A DNA stretch of 25,498 nt from NCBI GenBank assembly GCA_004335635.1, contig QAXH01005503.1, positions 1 through 25,498 on the forward strand. The letters run 5' to 3'. Each line of letters begins with the position of its first letter. Position 1 is the first letter of the stretch. Below are positions 1 through 10,170 of the stretch, one piece after another. The position numbers and the translations under genes were made by a program. The notes under the pieces were generated by a model. It saw only the letters and a list, made by a program, of their open reading frames with translations. It made no database searches and had not been told where the DNA came from. This DNA comes from Chloromonas sp. AAM2 (lineage: Eukaryota; Chlorophyta; Chlorophyceae; Chlamydomonadales; Chlamydomonadaceae).

Positions 1-81
1 CGGGTGATGATGAAACTGGTGGTTCAATCATCAGCCTAAGTGCGATGGAACCAGAGTACCAGCCTGAACCCTACTAGCATC

Positions 82-105
82 ATGATGATGATGATGATGA
101 TGATG
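82..105. repeat. (ATG)n trinucleotide microsatellite
   Basis: About eight perfect ATG/TGA units in a row. No surrounding reading frame supports a coding role. Confidence 0.9.
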
Positions 106-285
106 AATTAGCTGCAATGCAGCCTGACAAGCAGGGATTACAAGGAGGGAGTGCAAACCGTGAAGCACGTCCAACGCAAATATCAACTATTTGCGCAAAT
201 TGCAAAACAATCTCCTATCTAAGGGGAATCTGGCCGTTTAATTCTTAGCTGCAATGCGGCCAGTGCAGAGGCTGACAAGCAGGGA
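105..285. repeat. Near-duplicate pair around TTAGCTGCAATGC
   Basis: The block at 105-136 (TTAGCTGCAATGC followed by GCCTGACAAGCAGGGA) recurs at 244-285 with an insertion of about a dozen bases between its two halves. The copies are about 100 bases apart. The function is unknown; it looks like a diverged local duplication. Confidence 0.6.
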
Positions 286-916
286 GAACTTCGTTTTCTG
301 TCCAACAGCCCTACCACGGGGAATGAGCTGTATCATTGCTGCCCAAGTGACACCAAGTGGTGCTTTACGAGAAGAAGTGTGCGTTGGCTGCACAATGACA
401 GCCAGCCTTTGTGCAGAAAGAAAAAAGGAAGAGGATGCAAGGCGGCGAGCTAGGCGAGCTAGGCGAGCCCAAACCCCCTTGTGAGATCAAAACAATCTTG
501 CTTGCTGCCTTCCTCACAGCCAAGCCATTGCACCTTATTCTTCAACTACCCAGCCATATCCTGTTTGTAGACACCCCAACACCATCCCTAACGCGCTCAG
601 GACTTCACCTGGTGGGCTGTCAGAACCAATGGCTTTCTTCTTGGTTGCCTGATCTCACCCTACCCTACCCTTTGCAAGCGATAGCGCTCCACGTGCCTGG
701 ACAAGCCACCACACGCTCAGGCCATGTGGTCAATCATGCGGCTGAGTCAGACATCTGTGTCATCCTGTTGAATGCTCCCTGTTCAATGCCTTGGCAGACA
801 TCCTCTTGCGCTTCAACTCCAAACTGCAACCACTGGGATGTACTCAGCTCTGTGGCAGCCAATGACACGAGCTTCTGCAGTCAGTTGTAACTTGTCAGCA
901 GCTTCGGACATACCGT

Positions 917-1225
917 TTACCAGGATGTGATAGCCATTGACATCACATGCCAAAGGCTCAACGCATTTGAAGCAGCTCCAGGCTTTTTGAATGTTGCAAA
1001 GTCGGTTATCCGTTGTTGGGCCATCATGCAGACATCTAACATCAGACCGCACATAGCCCATTGCGTCGCTGACTCGTCGTCAAGGGCTACCAAGACCTGA
1101 CCTACGAAGTCACGCCAGGCAGTAGCTCTTGAAGGCAATCCTTTAGGGTCATGCTCGGCAAGGAGTTTTCTAGCGCTCTGCAGCCCTCTGCTGCTGCACC
1201 GGTCAGTGCCCAATCTCATACTCAA
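917..1225 (-). pseudogene. Coding-like minus-strand fragment, unknown origin
   Basis: A minus-strand frame of 102 codons has protein-like composition, with the segment AWRDFVGQVLVALDD and a hydrophobic run around WAMCGLMLDVCMM. A second minus-strand frame (813-1061) overlaps it and reads on in another phase, and a third (1391-1648) lies upstream. This is the pattern expected of a frame-broken relic, such as a retroelement open reading frame, but I do not recognise a reverse transcriptase, endonuclease or integrase motif. It could equally be chance. Confidence 0.2.
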
Positions 1226-1612
1226 TCAGATGATGAAAGCAATTGTCTGCCATAACTCCGGGGCGCAAATCGCGTTGCTTATTTGCTTGCGTCGCAGGCG
1301 CGCACCCGGAATGTTCAGTTGCGATGCACTGCCAGTGAGTGGATCATTCTTGCTAAAGGATGCCATCAGTGTGAGGCTAAATGGCCTCGACTAATGAGGT
1401 AGAATTGCTGTTACTGCAGGCCCTTCAAGTTCATCATCTGCGACTGCCCCGGTTAAAGTCTCGCTCCGAGTACCATATCGGTGCGTGATGCAGCTCGTGT
1501 AGATGCTTGTCAAGACTGGGGTTGTTGGGGTCAGGCTGATGTCAGCGATACGCTCAATGTGAGGTGCAGGAACGCTCCGGCTATAATCAGAATCCATGGA
1601 CTCAGGCCTCAA

Positions 1613-3673
1613 ATGGTTCACGTTTCTTGCAGGGTGCATTTTGGCCAAAGCTTGGGAGTCGTTGGTGCCGGGGACTTGCTTGGCAGATGGGAGGGTTCGA
1701 AGGCAGTGCCAATGAAATGGACGCCAGGAGACTTCTGGGAAGCCGAAATTGTCGTGGAGCCGGGGTGAGTCGTAATGGCGGGCATGAGGCTCAGAGCAGG
1801 ATGCAGCTCAAGCATAGAAGCAATTTGGGCCCACTGGTAGCAAGCTGGGCTAGAGGCGAGCTTGGGTACGACGACTGCAATGCTTTGACTTCGTCTGTAG
1901 GTCTTCAACGCAGCTCGAGTACAAGTACGTCGTGGTCAACTCAAATGGACAAGTCAGCCATTGGAAGCCTGGCCAGAACTACAAGCTCGACGTGCTTGCA
2001 GCGAAAGGCACCAAAGTGCTCGTCGTGGAGACATGGGACGATGGTCCACGGCATGTCGAGGTTGATATGCAGGGCACGTCCGAGGCAACAGCAAAAGGCA
2101 GCGCATCAGCAAAGGGCAGCGGCGCTACCGGTTCCGCCACCGTCAGCGCGTCGTCCTCAGCCGCCCAGTCAAAAGCAGCAGGCGCAGCTCCTGCTGGTAA
2201 AAGCAGCAAAACCAAGGGGAAAAGTAAAGCCCCCTCCGAGCCCCCTCCCAGGAGCCCTAGACCAGCACGAGCAGGTTCCCCTTTGCCCCCAAGGTTAAGC
2301 TTGCAACCTTCAACCACAGTCATTCAGCAAGAGGTGGGTTGATGTTTTGACAGCGGGCAGCGGGTGTGACTTGCAAGACTTGCGAGCCTTGCATACATGC
2401 CAAAGGCCATCAACATGCAGACATCATATCATTACACGGTTTTGCAGCTTGCATGGAGTGAAACCACACAGCCGAGCAAAACAATAGATCATAATAAGCG
2501 GACCAGCACCCGGGCCAGTCAGCGCTTATGTGTATGTGTGTGTTGCCTGGCCCACAGACCAAGAGTACGTGTGCGTGCTCTCGTGTGTGCGTGCGTGTGT
2601 GTGCGTGCGTGCGTGTGTATGTATGGCAGTGCTCCACGTGTGAGTGTATGTTGTTGTTTGCATGGCCTTCAGTCCGGGGAGGACATCTCAGCAGGGCCAA
2701 GGGAGAAAGGAAAATAGGTGACCTAATGGTCACCACTGCACCCTAAGCAACAACCGCAAAGTCAACTTGAAGAACAATTCCTAGTACAAAAGCCTGTGGT
2801 TTCTCCTAGCACCCACGTTTACAATTGTGTGTGTAAGCGGTATGTGTGTGCGTTGCCTGCCCAGGCCGAAGTTGCCATGAGTGAGCTGAAGGATGCACTC
2901 CAGAGACAAGTGGTGACCATATCACGTGTGGCAGGTGGGACAGGAAGGGGTGCAATGGGACAGGACGGGGTGCAATGGGACAGGACGGGTGGCAGGTGGG
3001 ACAGGAGGGGGTGCAATGGGACAGGACGGGGTGCAATGGGACAGGAGGGGGTGCAATGGGACAGGGTGGGGTGCATGGACCCAGATTTCAGCATGCAAGA
3101 GTTCATGTAAGACCGTCCTGGACCTGAGGCCTGCAGTCTCTGCATGATGTGGCATGTACGGGTTGCGGGCTACAGGCCCTGGGTTACACCACATGCCCGA
3201 TGCCCGGTCTCAAACTCGTTGTTTTGTACTAGTAGAGGAAGCCGAGTCAACTCGAGAAGTGGACCAGTCTGTTGAGGGGATTAACAAGGCGCTGCTTCGA
3301 TGCTAGGTGTTAAGAGGTTGATTCATGTGCTATGCTATCAGTATGATCTGATTGCCACTTTTGCTGTTGTAAAGTTTACCGTAGGGAGAAAACGTCATGC
3401 AGGCTTAGTTGATTCGCAGGATTCAAATCGCGACAAAGAAAGATGCAATCAAATAATGGTTTGATCACTATCGCGCAAAATGTATGTTGTGCTCTTGCCT
3501 TGCTCCATGCAGACCCCACCGCCATGGAGGTGATCATGGGTGACCGTCTGCTGGCTGCAGCCAACAGCAAGGCAGTGGCAATGAACAGGGCAGTCAGGGC
3601 GGCTGAGGCGCTGCCCATGCTGCCCCCAGGGACAGAGGTGCAGGCACACGAAGTGGCGGAGGCGGGGCTGTGA
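1613..3673 (+). CDS. CBM20 starch-binding domain protein with helical tail
   Basis: Four exons fit in phase: 1613-1764, 1901-2333, 2865-2934 and 3513-3673, giving 271 residues. Residues 1 to about 105 form a family 20 carbohydrate-binding module: a first strand (VHVSCRVHFGQSLGVVG), then LLGRW, the aromatic pair in KWTPGDFW, EYKYVVVNSNG, and SHWKPGQN. Trp26, Trp36, Trp42 and Trp72 are candidates for the aromatic residues that pack on starch helices in this family. Residues about 106-194 are basic and low complexity (Ala, Ser, Lys, Pro). The tail is Ala/Glu-rich and probably helical. No catalytic domain is present, so it probably tethers to starch rather than cutting it; a role at plastid starch or the pyrenoid sheath is inference. 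The start is the Met just before the first strand; no transit peptide is visible, so an upstream exon may be missing. The 3' end is ambiguous (see the alternative exon at 3236). Confidence 0.82.
2527..2650. repeat. (TG)n/(TGCG)n low-complexity tract
   Basis: Imperfect alternating TG, TGCG and TGTA units lie within the intron 2334-2864 of the CBM20 gene. The tract directly precedes a copy of the dispersed GGCCTTCAGTCCGGGG repeat. Confidence 0.8.
2661..2710 (+). repeat. Dispersed short repeat, copy A
   Basis: It begins CATGGCCTTCAGTCCGGGG and continues AGGACATCTCAGCAGGGC and GGGAGAAAGG. Related copies occur at 7026-7078 (minus) and 11169-11220 (plus). Like the 7026 copy it is preceded, in its own orientation, by a (TG)n tract. 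It is probably a short non-autonomous element or relic; no coding potential is seen. Confidence 0.7.
2938..3073. repeat. 20-bp minisatellite, about 7 units
   Basis: The unit is GGGACAGGACGGGGTGCAAT with small variants, and one unit is a base longer. It starts immediately after the proposed 5' splice site at 2935, and one internal unit recreates the same GGCAG/GTGGGACAGG context at 2991. It lies inside the last CBM20-gene intron. Confidence 0.9.
3236..3306 (+). other. Alternative terminal exon of the CBM20 gene
   Basis: After the acceptor CTAGTAG, a phase-1 exon would splice to the donor at 2934 and encode a charged helix (EEAESTREVDQSVEG, INKALLRC) before a TAG stop at 3304-3306. A TGTAA motif follows at 3368-3372. 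The GT right after the stop also resembles a 5' splice site. Either this is a second 3' end for the gene, or it is an internal exon whose last codon has become a stop. It cannot splice in frame to the exon at 3513. Confidence 0.4.
3368..3372 (+). terminator. Candidate TGTAA poly(A) signal
   Basis: TGTAA is the usual poly(A) signal of chlamydomonadalean algae. This one lies about 60 bases after the alternative stop at 3304-3306 and would serve the short form of the CBM20 transcript. For the longer form I found no TGTAA in the few hundred bases after 3673. Confidence 0.35.
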
Positions 3674-5857
3674 GGGGGTACGGATCGCACAGCAAGTGCA
3701 GGTTGCAAGACTCTTCAAGGCGGGCAATTCTCAGTTTCACTTTGGATCGCACATTTCTGACGGGGTGTGGAGACGGTGTGGAGTCGCAACCGCTGCAGCT
3801 CCATGATGGGTGTGCAGACAGACAGGTACAGCTGGGGTGGCACGGCTTTGAGGGGTGTGGATTGTGCTTGAGCGGCCCTGCGCGTGCTGATGCTGCTGCG
3901 TCGTGCATCAAACAGGCCATGATGCACAGCTCTGAGAGGATGAGAGAAGGCACTGGTGTGATGGATGCGAGCTGTGGAGCAGGGCTGTCAAGACCACTGC
4001 TGCATAGCAGGATTCACCTCATGATGGTGTGGATCAGACCGCATGATGGCGTGGGACAAACAGAAAGCAAAGATTCGTTGACTGATGGCAGCAGACGAGG
4101 TTAACACCTCCTCCAGGAGTTTCATTAGCTCTACGCACAGAGCACATAACGCACACATGTACACCTGACTGGGTGCATTGCGTCTCTTTGTGCCCTCTCT
4201 TTGTCACACACACACACACGGTTGCTACCTTACACCTTGACCGAACCAACAACGACCTCAGCCGCCACATGCGCTTTCCTTGTTTTATTCGTTCTTGCCC
4301 CAATGAATGGCACTGTGGCCCTAGGCACCAGGGCACCAACGCTCAGGTTGAGTAGATTTGGATGGATTGGGCATCGTTGCTTAGATCAGGCGCTGAGCTG
4401 GTGCAACCATCCGTCAGTTAGTAGTCGTTTCATTGAGGGTTATGGATTGCTGAGGGTGCAAGGTCACATTTTCATGCCAGGGGAGAGAGGAAGGCAGCTG
4501 GCGTTGCATGAAACACAACCAACTAAACGTCGTTGGCACCTGTCTGTCAATGCGTGTTTCCGCCACAGCAGGACTGGTAAATGCAGCAAAGATGTTGCCG
4601 CTGTAGAATTGGCCAAGTACAGCCGCACCCATTGGTTATTTCGTGTTGAGTCAGCATGCCGGGGATGTTATCGGAACACGCTGCTTGCTGTGTCAGGTTT
4701 TCATGGTTTTCAGTGGCTAGACTGTTGCACAAGCCAATGAGAGTTGCACAGCTGCTGATGCCTGGTTCAACTAGCAACTGATGCCTGCTCCAACTAACTC
4801 TCATCAGACGACCGGCAAGTGTGCTGAGGCAGTGATGGATCTAATGATGCTGATGGCTGGACGAAATGGGTGAAGAGTAGGAGCATGAACAAGCAAATGA
4901 GTTGATGTCAGCAGGTTCTAAACCGAGGGCTTTCAACTTGAAGATGTGGATGGCTGTGCCTGCCTATGCCCATTGCTGGCTTTACCTTGGCAATTGTGCA
5001 TGCCTCATGACTTTCAATGGTGTGTGTATCTGCTGGCACAGATGTTGAACCATGTTGATGTTCATGTTTTCACATTTTGCTTTTGGTTTCACCCGATGTC
5101 GAAACAGCACATGCGCGCAGTCTGGACGGCACGCAAGCAGGGTTCTGTCTCGGAGAGATAGTTGCCTTAATGGCAACCTTTCCAGACCAAAGTGCTGAGG
5201 TGGCTGCAGGGCGCTGCGATGTTGCTTGGCCTTGTACTGTGGCAAGGAAGTCGTTGGAATTTTGAGTTGGCAGTACACAGTGCGGATGCTGTTTTGCAGA
5301 TATCAGATCACCATGCCTTGTAAAGAACAGCGCACTAACTTGCCAATGTATGAACCCTAGAGCAAGGCATGTCTGAGGCTGGTTCTGATGGCAGCCATCA
5401 GTCTGCTTTCCAATCCGTTCTACACTCAGTGGAACTACAAGCTGGGTCAGAGAGCAACAAACGCCCATACACAGCCAGACGGGCATACACAAACTGGTAC
5501 TTAGGGTGTGACTGTGCGCATCTTCTCGCCGTGCATGCCTTCTCAGTTCTCGCCCCATTCCATGCCCGCATGGACCCAACTGGCATGGTCCGGCTACTGC
5601 ATCGCAACTAAGGCTTCGCTCGACAGTCAATGGACGTACGTAGGCGAGCAAATAAGTGATACGACAAAAAGGTGCCTTGCTGGGTTGAGCTACGGAGCCA
5701 GCATGTGCTTCGAAGAAACGGCAGCCGTACGCAAAAAATGTCATAGGCCAGCATACGCAGTTGAGCAGACTGTAGATAAACACGAGCTGCAAGCAAGCAA
5801 GCAATAGTCCCGTTTACTTACGTACATCGACGCAGACGGTTTGGCCGCGGAAGAAGA
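3674..5857. other. Spacer between CBM20 and radial spoke genes
   Basis: It contains a (CA)n run at 4205-4219. Several long open frames occur on both strands (for example 4201-4740 plus and 5070-5804 minus), but none shows a recognisable domain, paired splice sites or consistent protein-like composition. It should contain the 3' UTR of the CBM20 gene and the promoter and 5' UTR of the radial spoke gene. No core promoter motif stands out. Confidence 0.5.
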
Positions 5858-7099
5858 ATGCCCGCTGCGATGGACGTCGCTGCGGCCGTGGCTTTCTTGC
5901 AGAAGCAAGACAGCGACATCGGTGGCAACTCTGTGTATGAACACATGTGCAAGCTTCTGACAAAGGTACTTTTGCGGGAGATCCTTGGAAGCCATGCACA
6001 TGCCTGTGCACTCTTCAGCTCCACCTCCCAACCACACCATGCAGGTCTTGGAGGAAAAGCCAACAGGAGCGGTTGACCTGTTGGATACCTCCTTGCTGGT
6101 GAAGAAGACAGCTTTCCAATCCCTGGAGTCCTCCCCCCTAGTGCCCATATCCGTGAGTGTTTTGTTCACAGACGGGAAACCCTATGCATGTTCCACAAAG
6201 ATTAACGTGGTGCATGTATGCTTGCCTGCAGTCTGCAGCAGATGCCGCTCGCGCTGTGGCGACGGCAAACTTGTTCGGGTGAGTGGCAAGCCCATGCAAG
6301 CAACCAATGCAAGCAAGTCCATGCAAGCATGATGGAAGAGGAAATCTTTGCACTGCTGTCATCCAGGCATGCCAGACAGCCTCAAAGAAGGCAGTGAACT
6401 GCTGTCTACTTTTCTTGCAGGAACCCTGACCTTGCCATTGATCCTGAGACTGGCGAGCCCATTGACGCCGAATCACCAAACGACGTAAGAAACAGCCTCC
6501 CCTGATCAGAGCTTGCAAAGTGCCCTTGGATTGTCATGCATGTCAGGGGCTATGAGCATGAGCTACCTGCAGCACGGATAACATGTCGCGAGTTTCTCTC
6601 GCGGCATACAACTGTGATTGTCTATGCTTGTATCAATGTTCTGATCAGTGTCGTGCCCTGTGTCGCTGCAGTTTGAAATGGACGATGTGGTGGGCGATGC
6701 AAGCTTATTCGACGCGCTCGGGGTGGGCTTGGGTACGCAAGAGTCATACAACGTTGCGCTGGCCGTTAAGAAGCTCGGAGAGGACCCCAAGCGTGCTGTG
6801 GCCACTGTTCGCTTCTTCGGCAAATTCTTTGGTCTGTATGCGGACTACTACGTTTTCGAAACGACCTTAAAAGACACCCCTGAAATTCCAGAGGCACCAG
6901 GTATGTGCCTACGATCTCTGTTGTGCATGCCTGGAGAGCAGGGCCAGTACTTGGAAACCAGGGATCAGGGCGCATGCGCAGTTGTAGTAGTGCTTATAAG
7001 CGTAATAGGACGGGGGTACAGGCATGTCCTTCCGCCCTTTCCCTTGCTAAGCAGTCCTCCCCAAACCGAAGGCCATCTAACACACACACACACGCACAC

Positions 7100-7130
<31 letters not shown>

Positions 7131-9052
7131 TTCAGGCATGGGTGTACAGAACAGACTGTCACACAGTGTACTGCTTCACACTAAGTCAAGCCCAGCGCAC
7201 ACTCGTGTCGTGTTGCCTTCCTGTGAGCTTTGCCCTCTGTTGCTGAGGGCAAGCTTGGTATCCGCCCTGTCTGTTCACGGCTCTTGCTCAGGGCAGGCCA
7301 GGGCGGTGAATATCCTCCTCGCTAGCGTCATGCTCGGTGCATGCGGGTCCCGTGCTGTATTGTGCATTCACCAACTTGTTACGCGTGACTTGCATCTAAC
7401 TGACATCTCTATAAACCATCCTGCCACGTGCACGCAGAGGGCCAAGTTCCATACGAGGCCAACACAGGCGTCAACAAGAACGTCTACTTCGTCAGCAGCT
7501 ATCTTGGCGGCCCGGTCACACAACTGCCCTTCGTCACTCCAGATCAAATCAAGGCCGCCCGCCAGATCAAAAAGTTTCTGACAGGGCGTCTGACCTCCCA
7601 CGTGTCCACCTACCCCCTGTTTCCTGGCGTTGAATCCAACTACCTACGTGCTCAGATAGCCCGCATTGCAGCCAGCACAGTGTGTGCGCCTTCTGGCCTG
7701 TTTTCAGCCAACGATGACGGGTCTTTGGAGAAGAGTGAGGAGTTCGCTGGCTTTCCTGGCCGGGAGTTGGCCAGCACAGCTAGCTGGGTGCACAGGTGAG
7801 CACGTTGATGGTTGATTTGGTACATCAGGGAAGCCGTCAAAGGACACGGGACGGGATGGGCACCGCCCTGACCTACCCTGAGCAAGAAAGGAGAAGAAAG
7901 GCAGGAACAAAAGCAGAAAAGGCAGGAACAAACAAGGCAGAAAGGAAGGCAACCAGCCACGTGCATGCAAAGCGAGCATGTGACTGGGGCATGTGGATTG
8001 GTTAGAGCAAGCAGTTAGGGTTAGGGTTGCTTGTCATGTGGTGCACGTGAGCATGTAACAGAGGCTGATAGCGTTGCCTCCGCCTCTGAGTTCAACCTTT
8101 CTTGCTCAGGGCAGGCTAGGACTGTTATCAAACCTTGTCTTGCACGATTAACTTTTTGAAACTCCTCATGTACAACAAAAGAATCGGCAAACAGGCGAGC
8201 AAAACCTGGGGGTGGTGCGCATGGTTTAGCAAGCCTGGCCTGACCGCTGGTCCGCCTTATGCCAACCAGCGACCTCCATTTCGCCTGCTGTCTGCCAAGC
8301 TAGTCAGCCAGGTCGTGTGCGCTGGTAGTGTGCATGTCACAAGCTGGACCTGTCAGGTATTGTTCCTCTGTCAGGATGGCTACATTGCTGAGCTACATGC
8401 ACATGTTCATTCGCATGCACATGTTCATTGGCATGCACATTTCATTCGCAGGCACAATTCCATTTCACGCTTTCCCCCCTTGCACAATGTCTCACGCCTG
8501 GTTTGTGTGCAACCGTGCATCATCATTGCTTCCAGGCTTGTCATTTAGCAGTACGAGGTTGATCACCTACTAATCACTCACACCCGGTGATGCCTCTGTC
8601 CTTGCTGCGTGCCCCGCAGCAACCAGCACCTCAAGAAGCAAGGTCGGTGCGAGCTGTTCAAGCGGGAGGCCCCCGAGGGCGAAGAGGACACCTTCGAGCC
8701 CACCGAGGAGGAACAGGAGGAGGGGCCAGAACCGCTGTCCGGCCTTGACGCCGATGCGCTCCTACCCGGCGAGGTCCCCTCATGGACCCCTCTCGTCAGC
8801 AGCAGCAGCGAGGCTGTGCGTAACCAGATTGGAGGTATTCGGAGCAACCTCTGGCCAGGTGCCGTGGTCGCTGGGCAGGATAAGAGGTACGCTAACATCT
8901 ACGTTGGCTGGGGTATCAAGAACGCGGCGTTCGTGCCCCTGCCGCCACCACCGGTCGCGAGGGAGTACGACCAGGCGCTGGTGGAGTCGCTGGAGCTGCC
9001 GCCCAAGCCCGCGCCGCCACCGCCAGAGGGCGAGGAGGAGGCAGAAGAGTAG
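5858..9052 (+). CDS. RSP4/RSP6: Radial spoke head protein, RSP4/RSP6 family
   Basis: Seven exons with matching phases: 5858-5965, 6045-6152, 6232-6278, 6421-6484, 6672-6900, 7438-7795 and 8620-9052, encoding 448 residues, close to the 459-465 of the Chlamydomonas proteins. These proteins form the head of the axonemal radial spoke (animal counterparts RSPH4A/RSPH6A), which signals between the central pair and the dynein arms and so controls flagellar beating. Hallmarks in order: AVDLLDTSLLVKK near residue 43, ESSPLVPI, FGNPDLAIDPETGEPID, VRFFGKFFGLYADYYVFE, LTGRLTSHVSTYP, NYLRAQIARIAAST, HLKKQGRCELFKRE, IYVGWGIKNAAFVPL and an acidic, Pro-rich end (PKPAPPPP). Two Met codons compete for the start (5858 and 5870); both keep the N terminus. 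It mixes RSP4-like and RSP6-like signatures, so I leave the paralogue open. The gene is intact, with no frameshift. Confidence 0.96.
6284..6330. repeat. CATGCAAGCAA short tandem repeat
   Basis: Three or four imperfect copies of CCATGCAAGCAA lie within radial-spoke intron 6279-6420. This is one of many clusters of the CATGCA word in the window. Confidence 0.7.
7026..7078 (-). repeat. Dispersed short repeat, copy B
   Basis: On the minus strand it reads ATGGCCTTCGGTTTGGGGAG followed by GACTGCTTAGCAAGGGAAAG, closely matching copies A (2661) and C (11169). The (CA)n run at 7079-7129 becomes (TG)n on that strand, so the TG tract plus repeat arrangement of copy A is reproduced. It lies in radial-spoke intron 6901-7437. 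Confidence 0.7.
7079..7130. repeat. (CA)n microsatellite
   Basis: About 25 CA units with occasional G interruptions, in radial-spoke intron 6901-7437. Confidence 0.9.
7864..8121. repeat. Inverted-repeat-bounded segment in an intron
   Basis: The sequence at 7864-7890 (CGCCCTGACCTACCCTGAGC then AAGAAAGG) is nearly the reverse complement of 8096-8121 (CCTTTCTTGCTCAGGGCAGG then CTAGG). A further direct copy (CTCTTGCTCAGGGCAGGCCA) sits at 7281-7306. The roughly 258-base interior is purine-rich and non-coding and includes the telomere-like motif at 8015. It could be a small non-autonomous element or a hairpin-forming intron segment. No target-site duplication is obvious. Confidence 0.55.
8015..8028 (+). 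repeat. Interstitial telomere-like TTAGGG motif
   Basis: Two full TTAGGG units plus a partial one. It is too short for a telomere, so it is an interstitial fragment or chance. Confidence 0.5.
8392..8455. repeat. Imperfect repeat of CATGCACATGTTCATT
   Basis: About three units of roughly 19 bases built on GCATGCACATGTTCATT, with the last unit degraded. It lies in the large radial-spoke intron 7796-8619. Confidence 0.75.
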
Positions 9053-9528
9053 ACCTGTAAATTCAGCTAACCTCCTGTTTGTATTCTGATGTCTGGCTTG
9101 GTTAACGTTCAACTTATGCCAAGTACTGTCACGACCATGCTCTGGAGAAGAGCCGTAATTGATGTGTATGAGGTGCAATGGTGCACGGGGAGAGAAGTGC
9201 ATTGGTACACCAGTCGAGTCGCACTGTCACGCAGCCCCAGCCGGTGCGCATGCTGGTTAACGGAAACCGAGGCGTATGCAGTTCGCCATGTGACCCGATG
9301 CAGAATCAATTTAGAGATGCTGCCTGTGGAATTGGCTGAGGAATGCGGGCAACCGCCTGCACATATGGTTGAAGCCAGTCACTTTATCTGTCAGCTCCTC
9401 ATACACAGGTTAAACAGATGTAGCAGTCGTCTACATAATGAGCCCAATTCCTGGATTTCAAGCCACTCATTTTGCTAGCCTGATGGATTTGCTACAACAG
9501 GACACTAAAAAGAGTACGACTGTGCGAA

Positions 9529-9533
9529 TGTAA
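9529..9533 (+). terminator. Candidate TGTAA poly(A) signal, radial spoke gene
   Basis: TGTAA about 480 bases after the stop codon, a normal 3' UTR length for volvocine algae. Another TGTAA at 9056-9060 lies only four bases after the stop and is less likely to be used. Confidence 0.45.
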
Positions 9534-10170
9534 GGGGGCTGAGCTGCCCGCACAGGACACGACACTACACTGGTTGGACAAATCCATGTATGTGCACAAT
9601 CAAGTGTCATGCGACGAGTAAACCCCGCCATGTGGCCCAATTTCATAAGCGATAGAGATCATGCTTCCTTTATGGCAGGCAAACCAAGGCATCACAACAA
9701 CAGAAGTGGAACTCGTTAGTCAGTTAGCCGGTCAGTCAGTCCATATTAAAAGATGAAAGCAACACATCACGCAGAAACCAGCTGCCCGTTGGTCCGTAGC
9801 TGCAAATATATGTGAGTCGGACCGTCTACACTACCCCTTGCAGCCTGCAACGTGCTCTGTCCAGCTTGACCTCCTTGCAAGTTGTTGGGCGAGCTTGCTC
9901 GGGTGCCTTACTATCACATGCACCGTAGTTGGTGTGACAGGCCAGGGTCGAGTTGCCAAGACTGAGTTGGAATGTGGCGGAATGCTCATGCCAAACGCCC
10001 CGGCCATGCGCTAAGGTTCAAAGTCCTCCCAATGGCACAAGGGATGTGTCGAATGAAACCCGGGGACGTGAAGCAAAAAGTCAGAAAGTTAGTTAGTGTG
10101 GAAAGGTTCTCCTGGCGCCCGCTGGCGGTAAATCCAGCATAAACAAGAGACGGGTCCTGATTTGCTTCAC

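Larger units (their letters stand above)
1..1612. other. Spacer upstream of the CBM20 gene
   Basis: No gene can be supported with confidence here. The stretch holds an (ATG)n microsatellite, a near-duplicate of about 32 bases, and a weak minus-strand coding-like fragment (917-1225), each listed separately. The promoter and 5' UTR of the CBM20 gene should lie at its right end, but I see no clear TATA box or other core promoter motif. An open frame continues upstream of the chosen CBM20 start to about 1481, so an N-terminal extension or upstream exon cannot be excluded. Confidence 0.5.

Noticed and set aside
411..890. 159-codon plus-strand frame upstream of the CBM20 gene
   Set aside because: Considered as an upstream exon or transit peptide, but it has no donor that joins convincingly to 1633 and no recognisable features.
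4201..4740. 179-codon open frame on the plus strand
   Set aside because: It starts in a (CA)n run and has no recognisable motif. Composition does not resemble the real genes nearby.
5070..5804. 244-codon open frame on the minus strand
   Set aside because: It is long but Cys/His/Leu-rich without a recognisable domain, splice partner or poly(A) signal, and it covers the likely promoter region of the radial spoke gene. Treated as chance.
8015..8028. Telomere or subtelomere boundary
   Set aside because: There are only about two TTAGGG units, inside an intron of an intact gene.
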